The translations under genes and the position numbers were made by a program. From Flavimaricola marinus (GTDB lineage Bacteria; Pseudomonadota; Alphaproteobacteria; Rhodobacterales; Rhodobacteraceae), in contig NZ_FXZK01000001.1 in the NCBI RefSeq assembly GCF_900184895.1, forward strand, positions 1,178,001 to 1,242,000: a DNA stretch of 64,000 nucleotides, given 5' to 3'. The notes under the pieces are model-generated. The model was not told the DNA's origin. It made no database searches and was given only the letters and a program-made list of their open reading frames with translations. Shown here piece after piece: positions 8,235 to 18,288 of this stretch. Positions within the stretch are counted from its first letter, which is position 1; each line of letters starts with the position of its first letter.

Positions 8235-8666
8235 GTGTGCCCAGGGAACATCGAGGGAACCACCATGACCGGACCGACCAACGACCGTATCGCCGCCATG
8301 AAGGCTGATGGCTTTGATCTGGAGGATTGCCCGGTCCGCACCATTCTGGATCATCTGGCTGCCAAATGGACGACCCTGATCGTGTTCGAGCTGGCCGAGG
8401 GAAGCCGCCGCTTCAACGCCTTGGGGCGCAGTTTGCCGGATATTTCCAAGCGGATGCTGACCCAATCGCTGCGCGAGCTGGAACGTGACGGATTGGTCCG
8501 CCGCGAGGTTTTTGACACAAAGCCGCCCAGTGTCGAATACAGTCTGACCGAGATGGGCCGGTCGTTTCTGGCGCCGCTGGAGACGATGACCGACTGGGCA
8601 GTTCAGAGCCAAGCCGACATCCTGCGCGCCCGCGCTGCCTTTGACGGGGCCGCCACCGCGTCGTGA
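8235..8666 (+). CDS. HxlR-family transcriptional regulator
   Basis: A 143-aa winged-helix protein of the HxlR family: a CPVRTILDHLAAKW start of the domain, RRFNALGRSLPDISKRMLTQSLRELERDGL as recognition helices, and PPSVEYSLTEMG as the wing. The Cys before PVR is the conserved redox or electrophile-sensing cysteine in YtfH/QorR-type members. I give the GTG at 8235 because AAGGAGG lies 7 nt upstream. The ATG at 8265, preceded by GAGGGA, would start closer to the domain and is equally possible. Confidence 0.88.
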   Translation: MCPGNIEGTTMTGPTNDRIAAMKADGFDLEDCPVRTILDHLAAKWTTLIVFELAEGSRRFNALGRSLPDISKRMLTQSLRELERDGLVRREVFDTKPPSVEYSLTEMGRSFLAPLETMTDWAVQSQADILRARAAFDGAATAS

Positions 8667-8676
8667 CGGACCCGGT

Positions 8677-9138
8677 CTAGTCGTCCCGGTTGGGTGGCAG
8701 CTTGGCCATTTCCCGATCGTGGATCTGTTGCCCGGTGTTCTCGTCGATCCCCAGAAGCGCCTCGATCTCGGCCACCAGCGCGTCTTCTTCCTCGTGTTCC
8801 ACCCCATCGGCAAAGACCACGCTCCAGAGCGCGGCGACCATCGCTTCGCGTTCTTCGAGGCTGATCGCCCCTTGCAGCGTCTCGGCCAGATCGGCGGTGT
8901 CGGGGAGCTCCTCTTCGAGCAGTTCGCATTGCGCCCGCATCTTGGCCGCTTCGACCACGTTCAGCCCGTTGCGCCGGGCGAGGATCTTGTCGATCTGTTC
9001 GACCTCTTGGAACAGGTAGGCGTGGTCCACCTTGGCGGTGCGCACCATCAGCGCCCCGAGAGCGTATTTCGCCTCTTTGGGTGGCAGTTTCGTGATCGGC
9101 TCTTTGCCGTCAAAGAGGGCGAGGATACGTTGGAACAT
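8677..9138 (-). CDS. TerB-family (tellurite-resistance-like) protein
   Basis: A 153-aa acidic, mostly helical protein beginning MFQRILALFDGKEP. The repeated two-helix layout (YALGALMVRTAKVDHAYLFQEVEQID, then EAMVAALWSVVFADGVEHEEEDALVAEIEALL) is that of TerB-like domains: acidic loops after A-x-x-D on each helical repeat and a length of about 150 residues. The biochemical role of these proteins is poorly defined, and tellurite resistance should not be assumed from the name. Convergent with the HxlR gene. Confidence 0.8.
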   Translation of the reverse strand: MFQRILALFDGKEPITKLPPKEAKYALGALMVRTAKVDHAYLFQEVEQIDKILARRNGLNVVEAAKMRAQCELLEEELPDTADLAETLQGAISLEEREAMVAALWSVVFADGVEHEEEDALVAEIEALLGIDENTGQQIHDREMAKLPPNRDD

Positions 9139-9324
9139 CGCTGCTGTCGCTTTTCGGTTGGCCAGAGTTCGGCCTCAGATTTGGCGAAATGACCCCGGAT
9201 CGCAAGGGGAAAGCCCCGGAACCGGCGCCATCCCCGGCGTGCCCCCGTATTGCGGGCCCGCGTTTGGCGTGCCAAACAGCCTCATCGCGCCGCGATTGCC
9301 GGCCGCGAAGGGGAGGCGCGTCAC

Positions 9325-10179
9325 GTGACAACGACCACATCCTGGCGCACCATTCTGATGATTTGCGCATCTACGACCCTTGTCGTCATCGGCGACGCCG
9401 CCGGCACCAAGTTGACGGCGGCCGGTTTCAGCCAGACCTTTGTGGCGTGGGCCCGATTTGCACTGGCCGCGATCCTGATCGCCCCGTTTTGCGGCGTGCG
9501 CCTTGCGGAAACCCCGAAGTTTTTCGACTGGCGACTGATCCTGCGCGGTGCTCTGATCTCGGCGGCGGTGATCTGCATCTTGCAGGCCCTGCGCACCGAA
9601 CCGATGGCCAATGTATTCGGCGGGTTCTTTGTCAGCCCGATCGTCTCGTATTTCCTGTCGGCCCTCGTGCTCAAGGAACGCATCACCCTGCCCCGAACGC
9701 TGTTGTTGCTCGTCAGCTTTGCGGGGGTGCTGATCGTGGTGCGCCCCGGATTCGGGATGAGCGCGGGAATGCTGACTGCCCTGCTGGCGGGCGCTTTGCA
9801 CGGCTCTTACCTTGTCGCGACCCGCTGGTTGGCCGGCGGGTATCGCCCCCGGTTCCTGTTGCTGTCGCAACTGGTGATCGGCGGGGTTCTGTTGATCCCC
9901 TTTGCCTTTGCCGCCCTGCCTCCGATCACCGGATGGGCCGTGCTTTTCCTCGTGATCTCGTCGCTGGGATCGGCGGGTGGCAACATGCTGTTGGTGCTGG
10001 TCAACCGGGTGACACCGGCGGGCGTGGTGGCCCCGCTGATCTATTTTCAGCTGGTTGCGGCTGTCGGCGTCGGCTGGGTCGCCTTTGGTCAGTGGCCGGA
10101 TTTGATCAGCCTGACCGGACTGACGATCATCGCGGTGGCGGGGGTCTCGTCGGTCTGGTTTGCGGGCCGAGGCCGGTAG
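9325..10179 (+). CDS. EamA/DMT-superfamily transporter
   Basis: A 284-residue inner-membrane protein with about ten hydrophobic segments arranged as two EamA repeats (AAGFSQTFVAWARFALAAI, then ANVFGGFFVSPIVSYFLSALVLKERIT; the second repeat ends APLIYFQLVAAVGVGW). Members usually export metabolites; the substrate cannot be told. The start is a GTG at 9325 with GGGGAGG 8 nt upstream; the frame is open further upstream but without family sequence. The preceding 186-bp gap holds a palindrome TTTGGCGTGCCAAA (9263-9276) and no other gene. Confidence 0.87.
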   Translation: MTTTTSWRTILMICASTTLVVIGDAAGTKLTAAGFSQTFVAWARFALAAILIAPFCGVRLAETPKFFDWRLILRGALISAAVICILQALRTEPMANVFGGFFVSPIVSYFLSALVLKERITLPRTLLLLVSFAGVLIVVRPGFGMSAGMLTALLAGALHGSYLVATRWLAGGYRPRFLLLSQLVIGGVLLIPFAFAALPPITGWAVLFLVISSLGSAGGNMLLVLVNRVTPAGVVAPLIYFQLVAAVGVGWVAFGQWPDLISLTGLTIIAVAGVSSVWFAGRGR

Positions 10180-10200
10180 CCCCGCCCGCACGGAGTCGCC

Positions 10201-10797
10201 TTAGCTGACGGTGACGCCTGCGGCCTGCATGCCCGCCCGCGCGGCGTCCATCGACCCATCGAGATCGATCCCCCGGCAGAGGTCTGTCCGCACCGTCACG
10301 CCAAATCCCAGTTTGGCCGCATCCACCGCCGAGTAGTTCACGCAGAAATCCGTCGCCAGCCCGACCAGAGTCAGATCGGTGATCCCGCGGGTCCGCAGAT
10401 AGCCTTCCAGTCCGGTGGGCGTGCTGTGGTCGTTCTCGAAGAACGCGGAGTAGCTGTCGATGGCGGGGTTGTAGCCCTTGCGGATGATCATGTCGGCCCG
10501 GTCGACCGTCAGATCGGGGTGAAACTGCGCCCCGAGAGAGCCTTGGATGCAGTGATCCGGCCAGAGCACCTGCGGCCCGTAGGGCATCTCGATCAGCGAC
10601 ATCGGCGCGGCCCCTTCGTGGCTGCTTGCAAAGGAGGAATGCCCTGCCGGGTGCCAATCCTGCGTGAGGATCACCGCCGATGCGTCGGCCATCAGCGCAT
10701 TGATCCCCGGCACGATCTGATCGCCACCTGCGACGGCCAGCGCCCCGCCGGGGCAGAAATCGTTTTGCACGTCGATGACGAGGAGGGCGTGGGTCAT
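10201..10797 (-). CDS. pncA: Nicotinamidase
   Basis: A 198-aa isochorismatase-fold hydrolase converting nicotinamide to nicotinate. The catalytic Asp is in VIDVQNDFCPGG at the N-terminus. The catalytic Cys is in ATDFCVNYSA near residue 150, with the metal-binding DWHPAGHSSFA between them. It feeds PncB (5.9-7.1 kb). The start at 10797 has GGAG upstream. It is convergent with the transporter gene, 21 nt apart. Confidence 0.94.
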   Translation of the reverse strand: MTHALLVIDVQNDFCPGGALAVAGGDQIVPGINALMADASAVILTQDWHPAGHSSFASSHEGAAPMSLIEMPYGPQVLWPDHCIQGSLGAQFHPDLTVDRADMIIRKGYNPAIDSYSAFFENDHSTPTGLEGYLRTRGITDLTLVGLATDFCVNYSAVDAAKLGFGVTVRTDLCRGIDLDGSMDAARAGMQAAGVTVS

Positions 10798-10883
10798 GGG
10801 AGGCTCCGTTTGGGCTGATCTGTTGCGCCCCATTCTAAAGCCATTGGGTGCCGGGATGTAAGCTCGGCTTTGCCGCTGCGCCC

Positions 10884-11264
10884 CTAGTCGTCCTGATCCC
10901 GGTTCCTGTCGTGCAAGTTGTTACCCGCGAAGACCGGCAGCCACGGCGCACGCCGTATCGTCCAAAGCTCGTAGGTCGGTGCGGGATCCTGCCCGGCGTC
11001 TAGGGCGCCGAGGTGCAGTTCGACCTCGCCGTCGCTCTGCGCAAAGACCGACGAACCGCAGCGCGGGCAGAAGTGCCGCCCCTCGTAGGCCCTGGTCTCG
11101 CCGCTGATCCGCACGTTGGCCCGCGCGAATACGGCGGCGGCGTAGAACATCGCGCCGTGATGTTTACGGCAATCGGTGCAGTGGCAGACCCCGACCCGCA
11201 GCGGCGCACCTTCGGCCACGAACCGCACGTCGCCGCAGAGGCAGCCTCCGGTGAATTGCTCCAT
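10884..11264 (-). CDS. GFA/CENP-V-family zinc protein
   Basis: A 126-aa protein with the cysteine pattern of the glutathione-dependent formaldehyde-activating (GFA/CENP-V) fold: GGCLCGDVRF, then VCHCTDCRKHHGAMF and HFCPRCGSSVF, which together bind zinc. Many members have no demonstrated formaldehyde activity, so only the fold is assigned. Start at 11264 (MEQFTGG) with AGGA upstream. Confidence 0.88.
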   Translation of the reverse strand: MEQFTGGCLCGDVRFVAEGAPLRVGVCHCTDCRKHHGAMFYAAAVFARANVRISGETRAYEGRHFCPRCGSSVFAQSDGEVELHLGALDAGQDPAPTYELWTIRRAPWLPVFAGNNLHDRNRDQDD

Positions 11265-11410
11265 TTCGCGTCCTGACGTTGCTTGCCGCACATCTATACC
11301 GATTTGCCCAAAGCGTCCATTTCGGCCGGCTTCGTGCCGCTCGCCCGGAGGGTCTTGACCCACCGCGCCGCCGGGATTATCCCCCGCCCCTTCCCGAAAG
11401 GACCCAGCCC

Positions 11411-12655
11411 ATGACCCGCACCGATACTCTGGCCATCGACTTTGGCACCTCGAACACGGCGGCGGCAGTGATGGTGGCGGGCAAGCCTCATATCATCCCG
11501 CTCGAGGTCGGTGCCGAGACGATGCCCACGGCGATCTTTCTGGATTTCACCAAGCGTCAGACCTTGGTCGGCGAGGCCGCCGTTTCGGCCCTGATCGACG
11601 GGCGCGATGGCCGGTTCATGCGCGCGCTCAAGAGTGTGCTCGGCACTCCGCTGATGCACGAAAAACGCCAGTTCTTGAACGAGCGGCTGACCCTGATCGA
11701 GATCGTGACCCGGCTGATTGCGGGCATCAAGGCCCGCGCCGAAGCCCATTGCGGCCAGCCATTCAGCCGCGTCCTGTCCGGCCGCCCCGTGCATTTCAAG
11801 ACCCGCGACCCGGAGCGCGATGCGCTGGCGCTGGCCGATCTGGAAACGTGCTATCGCGCGGCCGGGTTCGAGGCGGTCGATTTCCTGTTCGAGCCTGCCG
11901 CCGCGGCGCTGGCGGCGGTGGGTGACACCCCCGGTCTGGGTCTGATCGTGGATATCGGCGGCGGCACTTCGGATTTCTCGTTGTTCACCCGTGAGGCGGG
12001 GCGCACCGAGGTGATCGCCAGCCACGGCATCCGCATGGGCGGCACCGATTTCGACCGCGCTTTGAGCATCGCTCATGTCATGCCGTTGTTCGGCAAGGGC
12101 ACCGGTCTGCGCGCAGAGTTTGGCCCTGCGGTCCACGAAGCCCCGGTGGCGCTGTTTCACGATCTGGCCAGCTGGGAGAAGATCCCGTTTCTCTATACCG
12201 GTCAGACCCTGCGCGAGGTGGCCCGGATGCAGAAGGTCGCCGAAGCCCCCGAGAAGTTCGCTCGCCTTCATTCGGTGCTGGAGGATCACCTTGGCCATGA
12301 CGTCGCCTTTGCCGTCGAGCGCGCCAAGATCGGCGCCAACAAGAACGGTCAGGGTCGTATCGACCTCGGCATCGTCGAAAAGGGCCTGAGCGAGACCCTG
12401 ACCGCCGAGGCGATGAGCGACACCCTGACCGCAGAGACCGCGCAGATCGCCAATGCCGCCTCGCAGACCTTGGCCGATGCCGGCGTTGCCCCGTCGGATG
12501 TGGCCCGGATCGTGCTTGTCGGCGGCTCCAGCCTGCTGTCGAGCGTGTCGGGCGCCGTTCATGCCTTGATGCCAGAGGCCAAGCTGGAATATTCCAACGC
12601 CTTCACCGCTGTCGTCGACGGCCTTGCCATTGCGGCGGCCCACGGTTCTACATGA
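11411..12655 (+). CDS. Hsp70-family protein of the YegD type
   Basis: A 414-aa protein with the actin/Hsp70 ATPase fold: a phosphate-1 loop IDFGTSNTAAAV at residues 9-20, a central VDIGGGTSDFSLF and a C-terminal adenosine motif LVGGSSLLSSV. It ends after the ATPase domain, much shorter than DnaK (~640 aa), so it lacks the canonical peptide-binding domain. That is the layout of YegD-like putative chaperones. An AAGGA site precedes the ATG. No dnaJ or grpE neighbour. Confidence 0.87.
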   Translation: MTRTDTLAIDFGTSNTAAAVMVAGKPHIIPLEVGAETMPTAIFLDFTKRQTLVGEAAVSALIDGRDGRFMRALKSVLGTPLMHEKRQFLNERLTLIEIVTRLIAGIKARAEAHCGQPFSRVLSGRPVHFKTRDPERDALALADLETCYRAAGFEAVDFLFEPAAAALAAVGDTPGLGLIVDIGGGTSDFSLFTREAGRTEVIASHGIRMGGTDFDRALSIAHVMPLFGKGTGLRAEFGPAVHEAPVALFHDLASWEKIPFLYTGQTLREVARMQKVAEAPEKFARLHSVLEDHLGHDVAFAVERAKIGANKNGQGRIDLGIVEKGLSETLTAEAMSDTLTAETAQIANAASQTLADAGVAPSDVARIVLVGGSSLLSSVSGAVHALMPEAKLEYSNAFTAVVDGLAIAAAHGST

Positions 12656-12663
12656 TGTCGCAT

Positions 12664-12681
12664 GGTGGGTTTCAACCCACC
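12664..12681. terminator. Small perfect hairpin after the Hsp70-like gene
   Basis: GGTGGGT-TTCA-ACCCACC folds into a perfect 7-bp stem with a 4-nt loop just past the stop codon. There is no T-run, so it may be an mRNA-end or attenuating hairpin rather than a full terminator. Confidence 0.4.
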
Positions 12682-12705
12682 GCAAGACCGGAGTAAGAAC
12701 GCGAT

Positions 12706-13632
12706 ATGTTCATTGTCGCCGCCCTCTATCAGTTCACCCGATTTGACGATCCCGCAGCATTGCGCGGCCCGCTGCAGGAAACCTGCGCCGAGCATGGCGT
12801 GACCGGCACCCTGCTCCTCGCTCCGGAAGGCATCAACGGCACCATCGCCGGCCCCCGCGATGGCATCGACGCCGTTCTCGATCATATCCGCACCCTGCCC
12901 GGCTGCGCCGATCTGGAGTGGAAGGAGAGCACCGCCTCGTCGCCGCCGTTCTATCGCATGAAGGTCCGCCTCAAGCGCGAGATCGTCACGATGGGCCAGC
13001 CCCATGTCGCCCCCGCCGAGGGAACCGGCCACTACGTCGCCCCGGAAGACTGGAACGATCTGATCGCCGACCCGGATGTGGCCGTCATCGACACCCGCAA
13101 TGACTATGAGGTCGCCATCGGCACCTTTGACCGGGCGGTGAACCCCATGACCCGCAGCTTTGGCGAATTCCCCGAGTGGTGGGCCGCCAACAAGGACCAG
13201 TTCGAGGGCAAGCGCATCGCGATGTTCTGCACCGGCGGCATCCGCTGCGAAAAGTCGACCAATTTTCTGATCCAAGAGGGTGTCAGCGATGTCTATCACC
13301 TGAAGGGCGGCATTCTGAAATACTTGGAGGAAGTCCCGGAAGAGCAGAGCCGCTGGAACGGCGAATGCTTCGTGTTCGACAACCGCGTGTCGGTCGGCCA
13401 CGGCCTCGTCGAAGGCCCGCACGTGCTGTGCCATGCCTGCCGCCGCCCGCTGACCCCGGACGATCTGACCCGCAATACCTATGAGCCGGGCGTCTCTTGC
13501 CACCATTGCGTGGACGAGACCTCTGCCGCCGACAAAGCCCGCTTCCGCGAGCGTCAGCGCCAGATGCTGCTGGCCCGCGAACGCGGCGAGGTTCACATCG
13601 GCCAACCGGTGCGCGGCGACGTTGATGGCTGA
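12706..13632 (+). CDS. trhO: tRNA uridine(34) 5-hydroxylase, rhodanese family
   Basis: A 308-aa protein of the YceA/TrhO family, which uses oxygen to hydroxylate U34 of certain tRNAs to 5-hydroxyuridine. It has the TrhO N-terminal domain ([14 protein letters not shown]) and a rhodanese domain ([10 protein letters not shown]) with catalytic Cys175 in [11 protein letters not shown]. The end carries CHACRRPL and CHHC pairs suggestive of a metal site. The stop overlaps the start of the next gene by 8 nt. Confidence 0.93.
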   Translation: MFIVAALYQFTRFDDPAALRGPLQETCAEHGVTGTLLLAPEGINGTIAGPRDGIDAVLDHIRTLPGCADLEWKESTASSPPFYRMKVRLKREIVTMGQPHVAPAEGTGHYVAPEDWNDLIADPDVAVIDTRNDYEVAIGTFDRAVNPMTRSFGEFPEWWAANKDQFEGKRIAMFCTGGIRCEKSTNFLIQEGVSDVYHLKGGILKYLEEVPEEQSRWNGECFVFDNRVSVGHGLVEGPHVLCHACRRPLTPDDLTRNTYEPGVSCHHCVDETSAADKARFRERQRQMLLARERGEVHIGQPVRGDVDG

Positions 13633-14668
13633 CCGCTCTTCGCTCATCGCTCAGGGTTGGGCCCTGCTCTTGGGCGCGGCTTGCGGATATGCGGCGTTTG
13701 CGGCCGGGATGCCTTTGCCGTGGATGCTTGGCCCGATGGTCGGCACCACCATCGCCGCCCTGTTCAGCGCGCCGATCCGTGGCCCGGAGAAGCTGCGCCC
13801 CTTCGTGATCCCTGTGATCGGCGTCTTGCTCGGCTCCAGCGTGACCGCAGAGATCCTCGCCAGCGCGTTGGGCTGGTGGCCAAGCCTTCTGGTGCTGATC
13901 CCGTTCCTTGTGTGCGCGGCCGTAGTGTCGTTTCACTTCTACCGCCGAGTCGCGGGATATGATCCGGTGACCGCCTATTTCTGTGCCATGCCCGGTGGCC
14001 TGAACGACATGCTGATCCTCGGCGGTGCGGCAGGCGGCCAGGAAACCCGGATCGCGCTGGCCCATGCCAGCCGCATCCTGATCGTCGTGACCTTTGTCGT
14101 GATCTTCTACAGCGTGGCCCTTGGCGTGACCGCCACCGGCCGCAGCGCGGGATGGGTCAGGCTGGACGTGCTGTCTTGGCGGGATTGGCTCATCCTTGGG
14201 GGCTGCGCCATTCTGGGCGCCCGTCTGGGCAAGATCGCCCGTCTCCCCGCGCCGCAGATCGTTGGACCGATGATCCTGAGTGGTGCCGCACACGTGGCCG
14301 CCCTTGTCACCGTTCCGCCGCCGACCCTCGCCGTCATCGTCGCCCAGATCGTCGTGGGCACGGTGGTGGGCTGCCGGTTCGTCGGGTCGACCGCCCGTCA
14401 GGTGGGCCGCGACATCCTGTTTGCGGCGATTTCCACCGCCCTGATGATCGCGGTGGCCGTCGTCTTTGCCTTTGGCCTGTCCGCCTGGACGGACATTCCC
14501 GTCAGCCAGACCTTTCTGGGCTATTCCCCCGGCGGCCTGACCGAGATGAGCCTGCTCGCCCTCGCCATGGAGCAGGACGTCACCTATGTCTCCGCCCTGC
14601 ATATCATTCGCATCACCATGGTGATCATGGCCGCCGCGCCGATCTTTGCCCTGTTGCGCAGGCGTTAG
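13625..14668 (+). CDS. AbrB-family membrane protein (putative transporter)
   Basis: A 347-aa inner-membrane protein with about ten hydrophobic segments in two similar halves. The repeated [13 protein letters not shown] and [14 protein letters not shown] segments, and the [10 protein letters not shown] / [14 protein letters not shown] pair, are typical of the AbrB membrane-protein family, sometimes mislabelled ammonia monooxygenase. The substrate is unknown. Translation starts inside the end of trhO. Confidence 0.83.
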   Translation: MADRSSLIAQGWALLLGAACGYAAFAAGMPLPWMLGPMVGTTIAALFSAPIRGPEKLRPFVIPVIGVLLGSSVTAEILASALGWWPSLLVLIPFLVCAAVVSFHFYRRVAGYDPVTAYFCAMPGGLNDMLILGGAAGGQETRIALAHASRILIVVTFVVIFYSVALGVTATGRSAGWVRLDVLSWRDWLILGGCAILGARLGKIARLPAPQIVGPMILSGAAHVAALVTVPPPTLAVIVAQIVVGTVVGCRFVGSTARQVGRDILFAAISTALMIAVAVVFAFGLSAWTDIPVSQTFLGYSPGGLTEMSLLALAMEQDVTYVSALHIIRITMVIMAAAPIFALLRRR

Positions 14669-14723
14669 CGTGGCTTGCCCCTGACCGTTCCGCCGTGCAC
14701 ATTGCGATACGGAGGATCTCAGC

Positions 14724-15554
14724 ATGACCAAACCCTGCATCATTTGCGTTGCCATCACGGGCAGTGTGCCGACCAAGGCCAACAACCCGGCCGTTCCGAT
14801 CACCGTGCCGGAGCAGATCGAGAGCACCCACGAGGCGTTCGAGGCAGGTGCCAGCATCGCCCATTGCCATGTCCGCGACGACGAGGGCAAACCGACCTCC
14901 GATCCCGAGCGTTTCGCCCGCCTCAAGGAGGGTATCGAGGCTCATTGCCCCGGCATGATCGTGCAGCTTTCCACCGGCGGACGCTCTGGCGCAGGTGCCG
15001 AGCGCGGCGGGATGTTGCCCCTGCGCCCCGAGATGGCGTCGCTGTCCGTCGGGTCGAACAACTTTCCCACCCGCGTCTACGAGAACCCGCCCGATCTGGT
15101 CGACTGGCTCGCCGCCGAGATGACCAAATACGACGTGACCCCCGAGGTCGAAGCCTTTGACCTGAGCCACATCCATCAGGCCGTTGCCCGCCACAAGGCC
15201 GGGCAGCTACCCGGCAAGCTCTATGTCCAGTTCGTCATGGGCGTGAAGAACGCGATGCCGGTGGACCGCGATGTGTTCGACTATTACGTCCGCACGATGG
15301 AGCGCCTCGCCCCCGAGGCCGAGTGGTGCGCCGCCGGCGTCGGCCCCGGCCAGATCGTCGTCAACGAATGGGCGATTGCCGCAGGCGGGCATACCCGCAC
15401 CGGCCTTGAGGACAACATGCGCATCGACCGCGAGACCTTGGCCCCGTCAAATGCCGCCCTCGTGCAGCGGGCCGTCGATCTGTGCGAGAAATACGAGCGC
15501 CCTGTCGCGACATGGCAGCAGGCAAGAGAGATCCTCGGCCTTCGCGCCGCCTGA
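14724..15554 (+). CDS. BKACE (beta-keto acid cleavage) family enzyme, DUF849
   Basis: A 276-aa TIM-barrel enzyme of the family named after 3-keto-5-aminohexanoate cleavage enzyme. The zinc-binding HCHVRDDEGKPTSD segment sits near residue 47, followed by VQLSTGGRSGAG, MASLSVGSNNFPTRVYEN and EAFDLSHI. These enzymes condense a beta-keto acid with acetyl-CoA. The substrate class is not predictable from the neighbours. Confidence 0.87.
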   Translation: MTKPCIICVAITGSVPTKANNPAVPITVPEQIESTHEAFEAGASIAHCHVRDDEGKPTSDPERFARLKEGIEAHCPGMIVQLSTGGRSGAGAERGGMLPLRPEMASLSVGSNNFPTRVYENPPDLVDWLAAEMTKYDVTPEVEAFDLSHIHQAVARHKAGQLPGKLYVQFVMGVKNAMPVDRDVFDYYVRTMERLAPEAEWCAAGVGPGQIVVNEWAIAAGGHTRTGLEDNMRIDRETLAPSNAALVQRAVDLCEKYERPVATWQQAREILGLRAA

Positions 15555-15584
15555 CCCAGATATTTGCAGAGCTGCAAACAAAAA

Positions 15585-15607
15585 GGCCGCCGGGCGGACC
15601 GGCGGCC
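15585..15607. terminator. Bidirectional intrinsic terminator
   Basis: GGCCGCCGG-GCGGA-CCGGCGGCC is a perfect 9-bp stem with a 5-nt loop, flanked by AAAAA on the left and ATTTTC on the right. It separates the convergent BKACE gene and cycA, and so marks the left border of the photosynthesis cluster. Just before it, TTTGCAGAGCTGCAAA (15563-15578) is a separate palindrome of unknown role. Confidence 0.85.
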
Positions 15608-15629
15608 ATTTTCATGAAGTGCGCGCGCC

Positions 15630-16070
15630 TTATTCGGCGGCGAATGTCGCCAGATAGGCGTAGAGGTTCAGCGCGTCTTCTTCAGCGCGGACCTGGTAGG
15701 CCATCTTGCCGCGTGCGCGACGGTTGTCGAGCGTTTCGCGCAGCCAGCCGGTCGGGTCCTGAACATAGGCCACGAAGTTCTCTTCGGACCATGTCATGCC
15801 GTCCATCTGGCCGACTTCGACCAGAGCGTCGCCATAGGCGAAATCGGGATGCATGGCGATGCCACGACCGGTCAGGTTATACAGGTTTGGGCCCGTGCGC
15901 GCGTTGCGTCCGGCCAGCGTTTCACCGGCGTCGTTCACGACGACGTGGCAAGCAACGCATTGGCGGTTGAACTGCTCTTCGCCGGCGGCTGCATCTCCAG
16001 AGGCGTGGCCGTCTGCGAAAGCCGGTGCCGACAGTAGCGCCATTGCGGCGGCCAGTGTCAGATGTTTCAT
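15630..16070 (-). CDS. cycA: Cytochrome c2 (soluble electron donor to the reaction centre)
   Basis: A 146-aa exported class I cytochrome c. The signal peptide is MKHLTLAAAMALLSAPAFA with cleavage before DG. The single haem site is CVACH, and the Met ligand lies in RGKMAYQV near the end. The RTGPNLYNLTGRG, HPDFAYGDALVEVG and YVQDPTGWL segments align with Rhodobacter cytochrome c2, which carries electrons from the bc1 complex to the photo-oxidised reaction centre. It is the last gene of the bchF-to-cycA transcription block, 119 nt after hemA. Confidence 0.88.
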   Translation of the reverse strand: MKHLTLAAAMALLSAPAFADGHASGDAAAGEEQFNRQCVACHVVVNDAGETLAGRNARTGPNLYNLTGRGIAMHPDFAYGDALVEVGQMDGMTWSEENFVAYVQDPTGWLRETLDNRRARGKMAYQVRAEEDALNLYAYLATFAAE

Positions 16071-16189
16071 GGGTATCTCCCTTTAGATTGATGGTGCGAC
16101 CGTGAGCCCCAGTCGAAGCGAAAGATAGTCTTTCCGCTGCTTGGGTCCAGCCCCATCACTGCAAATTGCGTGAAAGGCCCGGATTCCGC

Positions 16190-17404
16190 TTAGGCAACGG
16201 CATGGGCGATGGCGCATTGTTTCCACAACGCCCCCAAAGCGGCAACGAGATAGTCGATGTCTGCGTCAGAATGCAGCGGCGACGGGGTGAACCGCAGCCG
16301 CTCCGTCCCCTTTGGCACGGTGGGATAGTTGATCGGCTGCACATAGATATCCCATTCGCGCATCAGATAGTCGGCCAGCATCCGTGTCTTGACCGGGTCC
16401 TTGATCAGCACCGGCACGATATGGCTTTCGTTGCGCATATGCGGGATGCCCGCCCGGTCCAGCGCCGCCCGCAGCCGCGCTACCTGACGCCGTTGGCCGG
16501 CCCGCTCCATCTCGCTCTCCTTGAGGTGCGCGATCGACACCCGGGCCGCCGCGGCCACCGCCGGCGGCAGCGCCGTCGTAAAGATGAAACCCGAGGCAAA
16601 GGACCGGATGAAATCGCAGAGCGCAGCGGAGCCGGTGATATAGCCGCCGACCACGCCAAAGGCCTTGCCCAGCGTCCCTTCGATCAGGGTGATCCTGTCG
16701 GCAACGCCTTCCCGCTCGGACACGCCCCCGCCGCGCGGGCCGTACATCCCCACGGCGTGCACCTCGTCGAGATAGGTCATCGCCCCGTATTTCTCGGCCA
16801 CATCGACGATGGCGCGAATCGGGGCCACGTCGCCATCCATCGAATAGACGCTCTCGAAGGCGACGATCTTGGGCACATCGGCGGGCAATGCCGCCAGCTT
16901 CGCCTCCAGATCGGCCACGTCGTTGTGCTTCCAGATCACCTTGGTGGCACGGCTGTGCCGGATGCCTTCGATCATCGAAGCATGGTTGCCCGCGTCCGAC
17001 AGGATCACGCAATCCTTGATCCGGCTGCCCAGAGTGCTGAGCGCCGCCCAGTTGGACACGTAGCCGGAGGTGAACAGGAGGGCCGCCTCCTTGCCATGCA
17101 GGTCCGCCAACTCCCGCTCGAGGAGCAGGTGGTCATGGTTGGTGCCCGAGATATTGCGCGTGCCGCCCGCCCCGGTGCCGGTCCGCTCGACCGCCTCGCA
17201 CATGGCGGCGATCACCTTGGGGTGCTGGCCCATCCCGAGGTAGTCGTTCGAGCACCAGACGGTGACGTCGCGAACCCCGTCGGTCCCGTGATTGGCCGCC
17301 TTGGGAAATTTGCCGCAAGAGCGCTCCAGCTCGGCGAAATAGCGATAGTTGCCGTCTGCCTTCAGGCCGTCGAGCTGTTCGTTGAAAAGGGCATCGAAAT
17401 TCAT
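16190..17404 (-). CDS. hemA: 5-aminolevulinate synthase
   Basis: A 404-aa PLP enzyme that condenses glycine and succinyl-CoA to 5-aminolevulinate, the first step of tetrapyrrole synthesis. The PLP lysine is K247 in [39 protein letters not shown] and [12 protein letters not shown] are family signatures. It starts 1 nt after the puhE stop, so ALA supply is tied to the bacteriochlorophyll and reaction-centre genes of the same operon. Confidence 0.97.
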   Translation of the reverse strand: MNFDALFNEQLDGLKADGNYRYFAELERSCGKFPKAANHGTDGVRDVTVWCSNDYLGMGQHPKVIAAMCEAVERTGTGAGGTRNISGTNHDHLLLERELADLHGKEAALLFTSGYVSNWAALSTLGSRIKDCVILSDAGNHASMIEGIRHSRATKVIWKHNDVADLEAKLAALPADVPKIVAFESVYSMDGDVAPIRAIVDVAEKYGAMTYLDEVHAVGMYGPRGGGVSEREGVADRITLIEGTLGKAFGVVGGYITGSAALCDFIRSFASGFIFTTALPPAVAAAARVSIAHLKESEMERAGQRRQVARLRAALDRAGIPHMRNESHIVPVLIKDPVKTRMLADYLMREWDIYVQPINYPTVPKGTERLRFTPSPLHSDADIDYLVAALGALWKQCAIAHAVA

Positions 17405-17405
17405 G

Positions 17406-18200
17406 TCAGTGTCTTTCTTCTTGAGGCAGGTTTTTGGGCGCAGGCAACATCCAGCGCCAGAGTTTCGCGTCAGGCAAGGGAACGACCATCAACCAATGTT
17501 CCAACAAGGCCAGCGCGGTCAGGGCCGTGAGCAATGCAAATTCGATCTGCCCGGCGGCGGTATCGGCGGCGACGAGGCGCTCGACAAAGCAGGCCACCGA
17601 CAGGCTGAGCAACGTGATCGAGATCGGGAAGGCCACCGTGATCGGACCGCGGCGGAAGTAGCTCTTGAGATGGCTCAAGCGGATCGGAACGAACTCCAGA
17701 TTGATCCGCGGCACGCCGAGAAACAGGTTCAGCTTGGCGGAGATTCGGGCGGCAAACAGAATCAGATAGGTCCAGAGCGCGACCTGATTGGCGCCGCCGG
17801 AGGTCGCCAACACCACGCCGAGAAGCCCCAGAAGCAACGCGACCTCATGGTGCCAGACGGTATTCCAGGCCCGGACGAAACGTCGCCACCCCGACAGGCC
17901 GGCAGGACAGTCGCGGGTTTCGGAGCCCACGACGATGCCCGTCAGGAAGGCCATCTCGATCCAGCCCCAAATCGCCAGCGCCCCGAGAAATCCGGCATAG
18001 ACGCCCCACAGTCCGGCCTCGCCCAGCGAGGTAATGATCCCCGCCACGCCAAGAGCCAACAACGGCACACCGCCCAAGAGCACCATGCCGTGGGCAGGCC
18101 CGCCCAACCGATCCGCCCAGCGCACCGCCAGCAGGATCGCGCCGGTGGCAAACCACCAGACAAAGATCGCCGCCACGACAGGGAGCAGGGTTTGGGTCAT
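17406..18200 (-). CDS. puhE: Photosynthetic complex assembly protein PuhE (DUF3623)
   Basis: A 264-aa membrane protein with about seven hydrophobic segments and the DUF3623 features: an [11 protein letters not shown] start, [37 protein letters not shown] and HLKSYFRR. It is recognised by family and by position between acsF and hemA. The exact role is unknown; in Rhodobacter, loss changes pigment output and reaction-centre assembly. Confidence 0.9.
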   Translation of the reverse strand: MTQTLLPVVAAIFVWWFATGAILLAVRWADRLGGPAHGMVLLGGVPLLALGVAGIITSLGEAGLWGVYAGFLGALAIWGWIEMAFLTGIVVGSETRDCPAGLSGWRRFVRAWNTVWHHEVALLLGLLGVVLATSGGANQVALWTYLILFAARISAKLNLFLGVPRINLEFVPIRLSHLKSYFRRGPITVAFPISITLLSLSVACFVERLVAADTAAGQIEFALLTALTALALLEHWLMVVPLPDAKLWRWMLPAPKNLPQEERH

Positions 18201-18220
18201 CTGGCGAATGTGTCCTTTGC

Positions 18221-18286
18221 TTCTTTGGGTCGAAAATATCCCGGGGGGAGGCGCAGCCGGGGGGGCAGAGCCCCCCTACGCGTCGG
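18221..18286 (+). repeat. GC-rich palindromic repeat, copy A
   Basis: This copy starts TTCTTTGGGTCGAAAATATC, continues CCGGGGGGAGGCGCAGCC and ends in a GGGGGG-CAGAG-CCCCCC hairpin. It fills the puhE-acsF gap. The same layout recurs at 24917, 30107, 45544 and 47166. Confidence 0.75.
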
Positions 18287-18288
18287 GT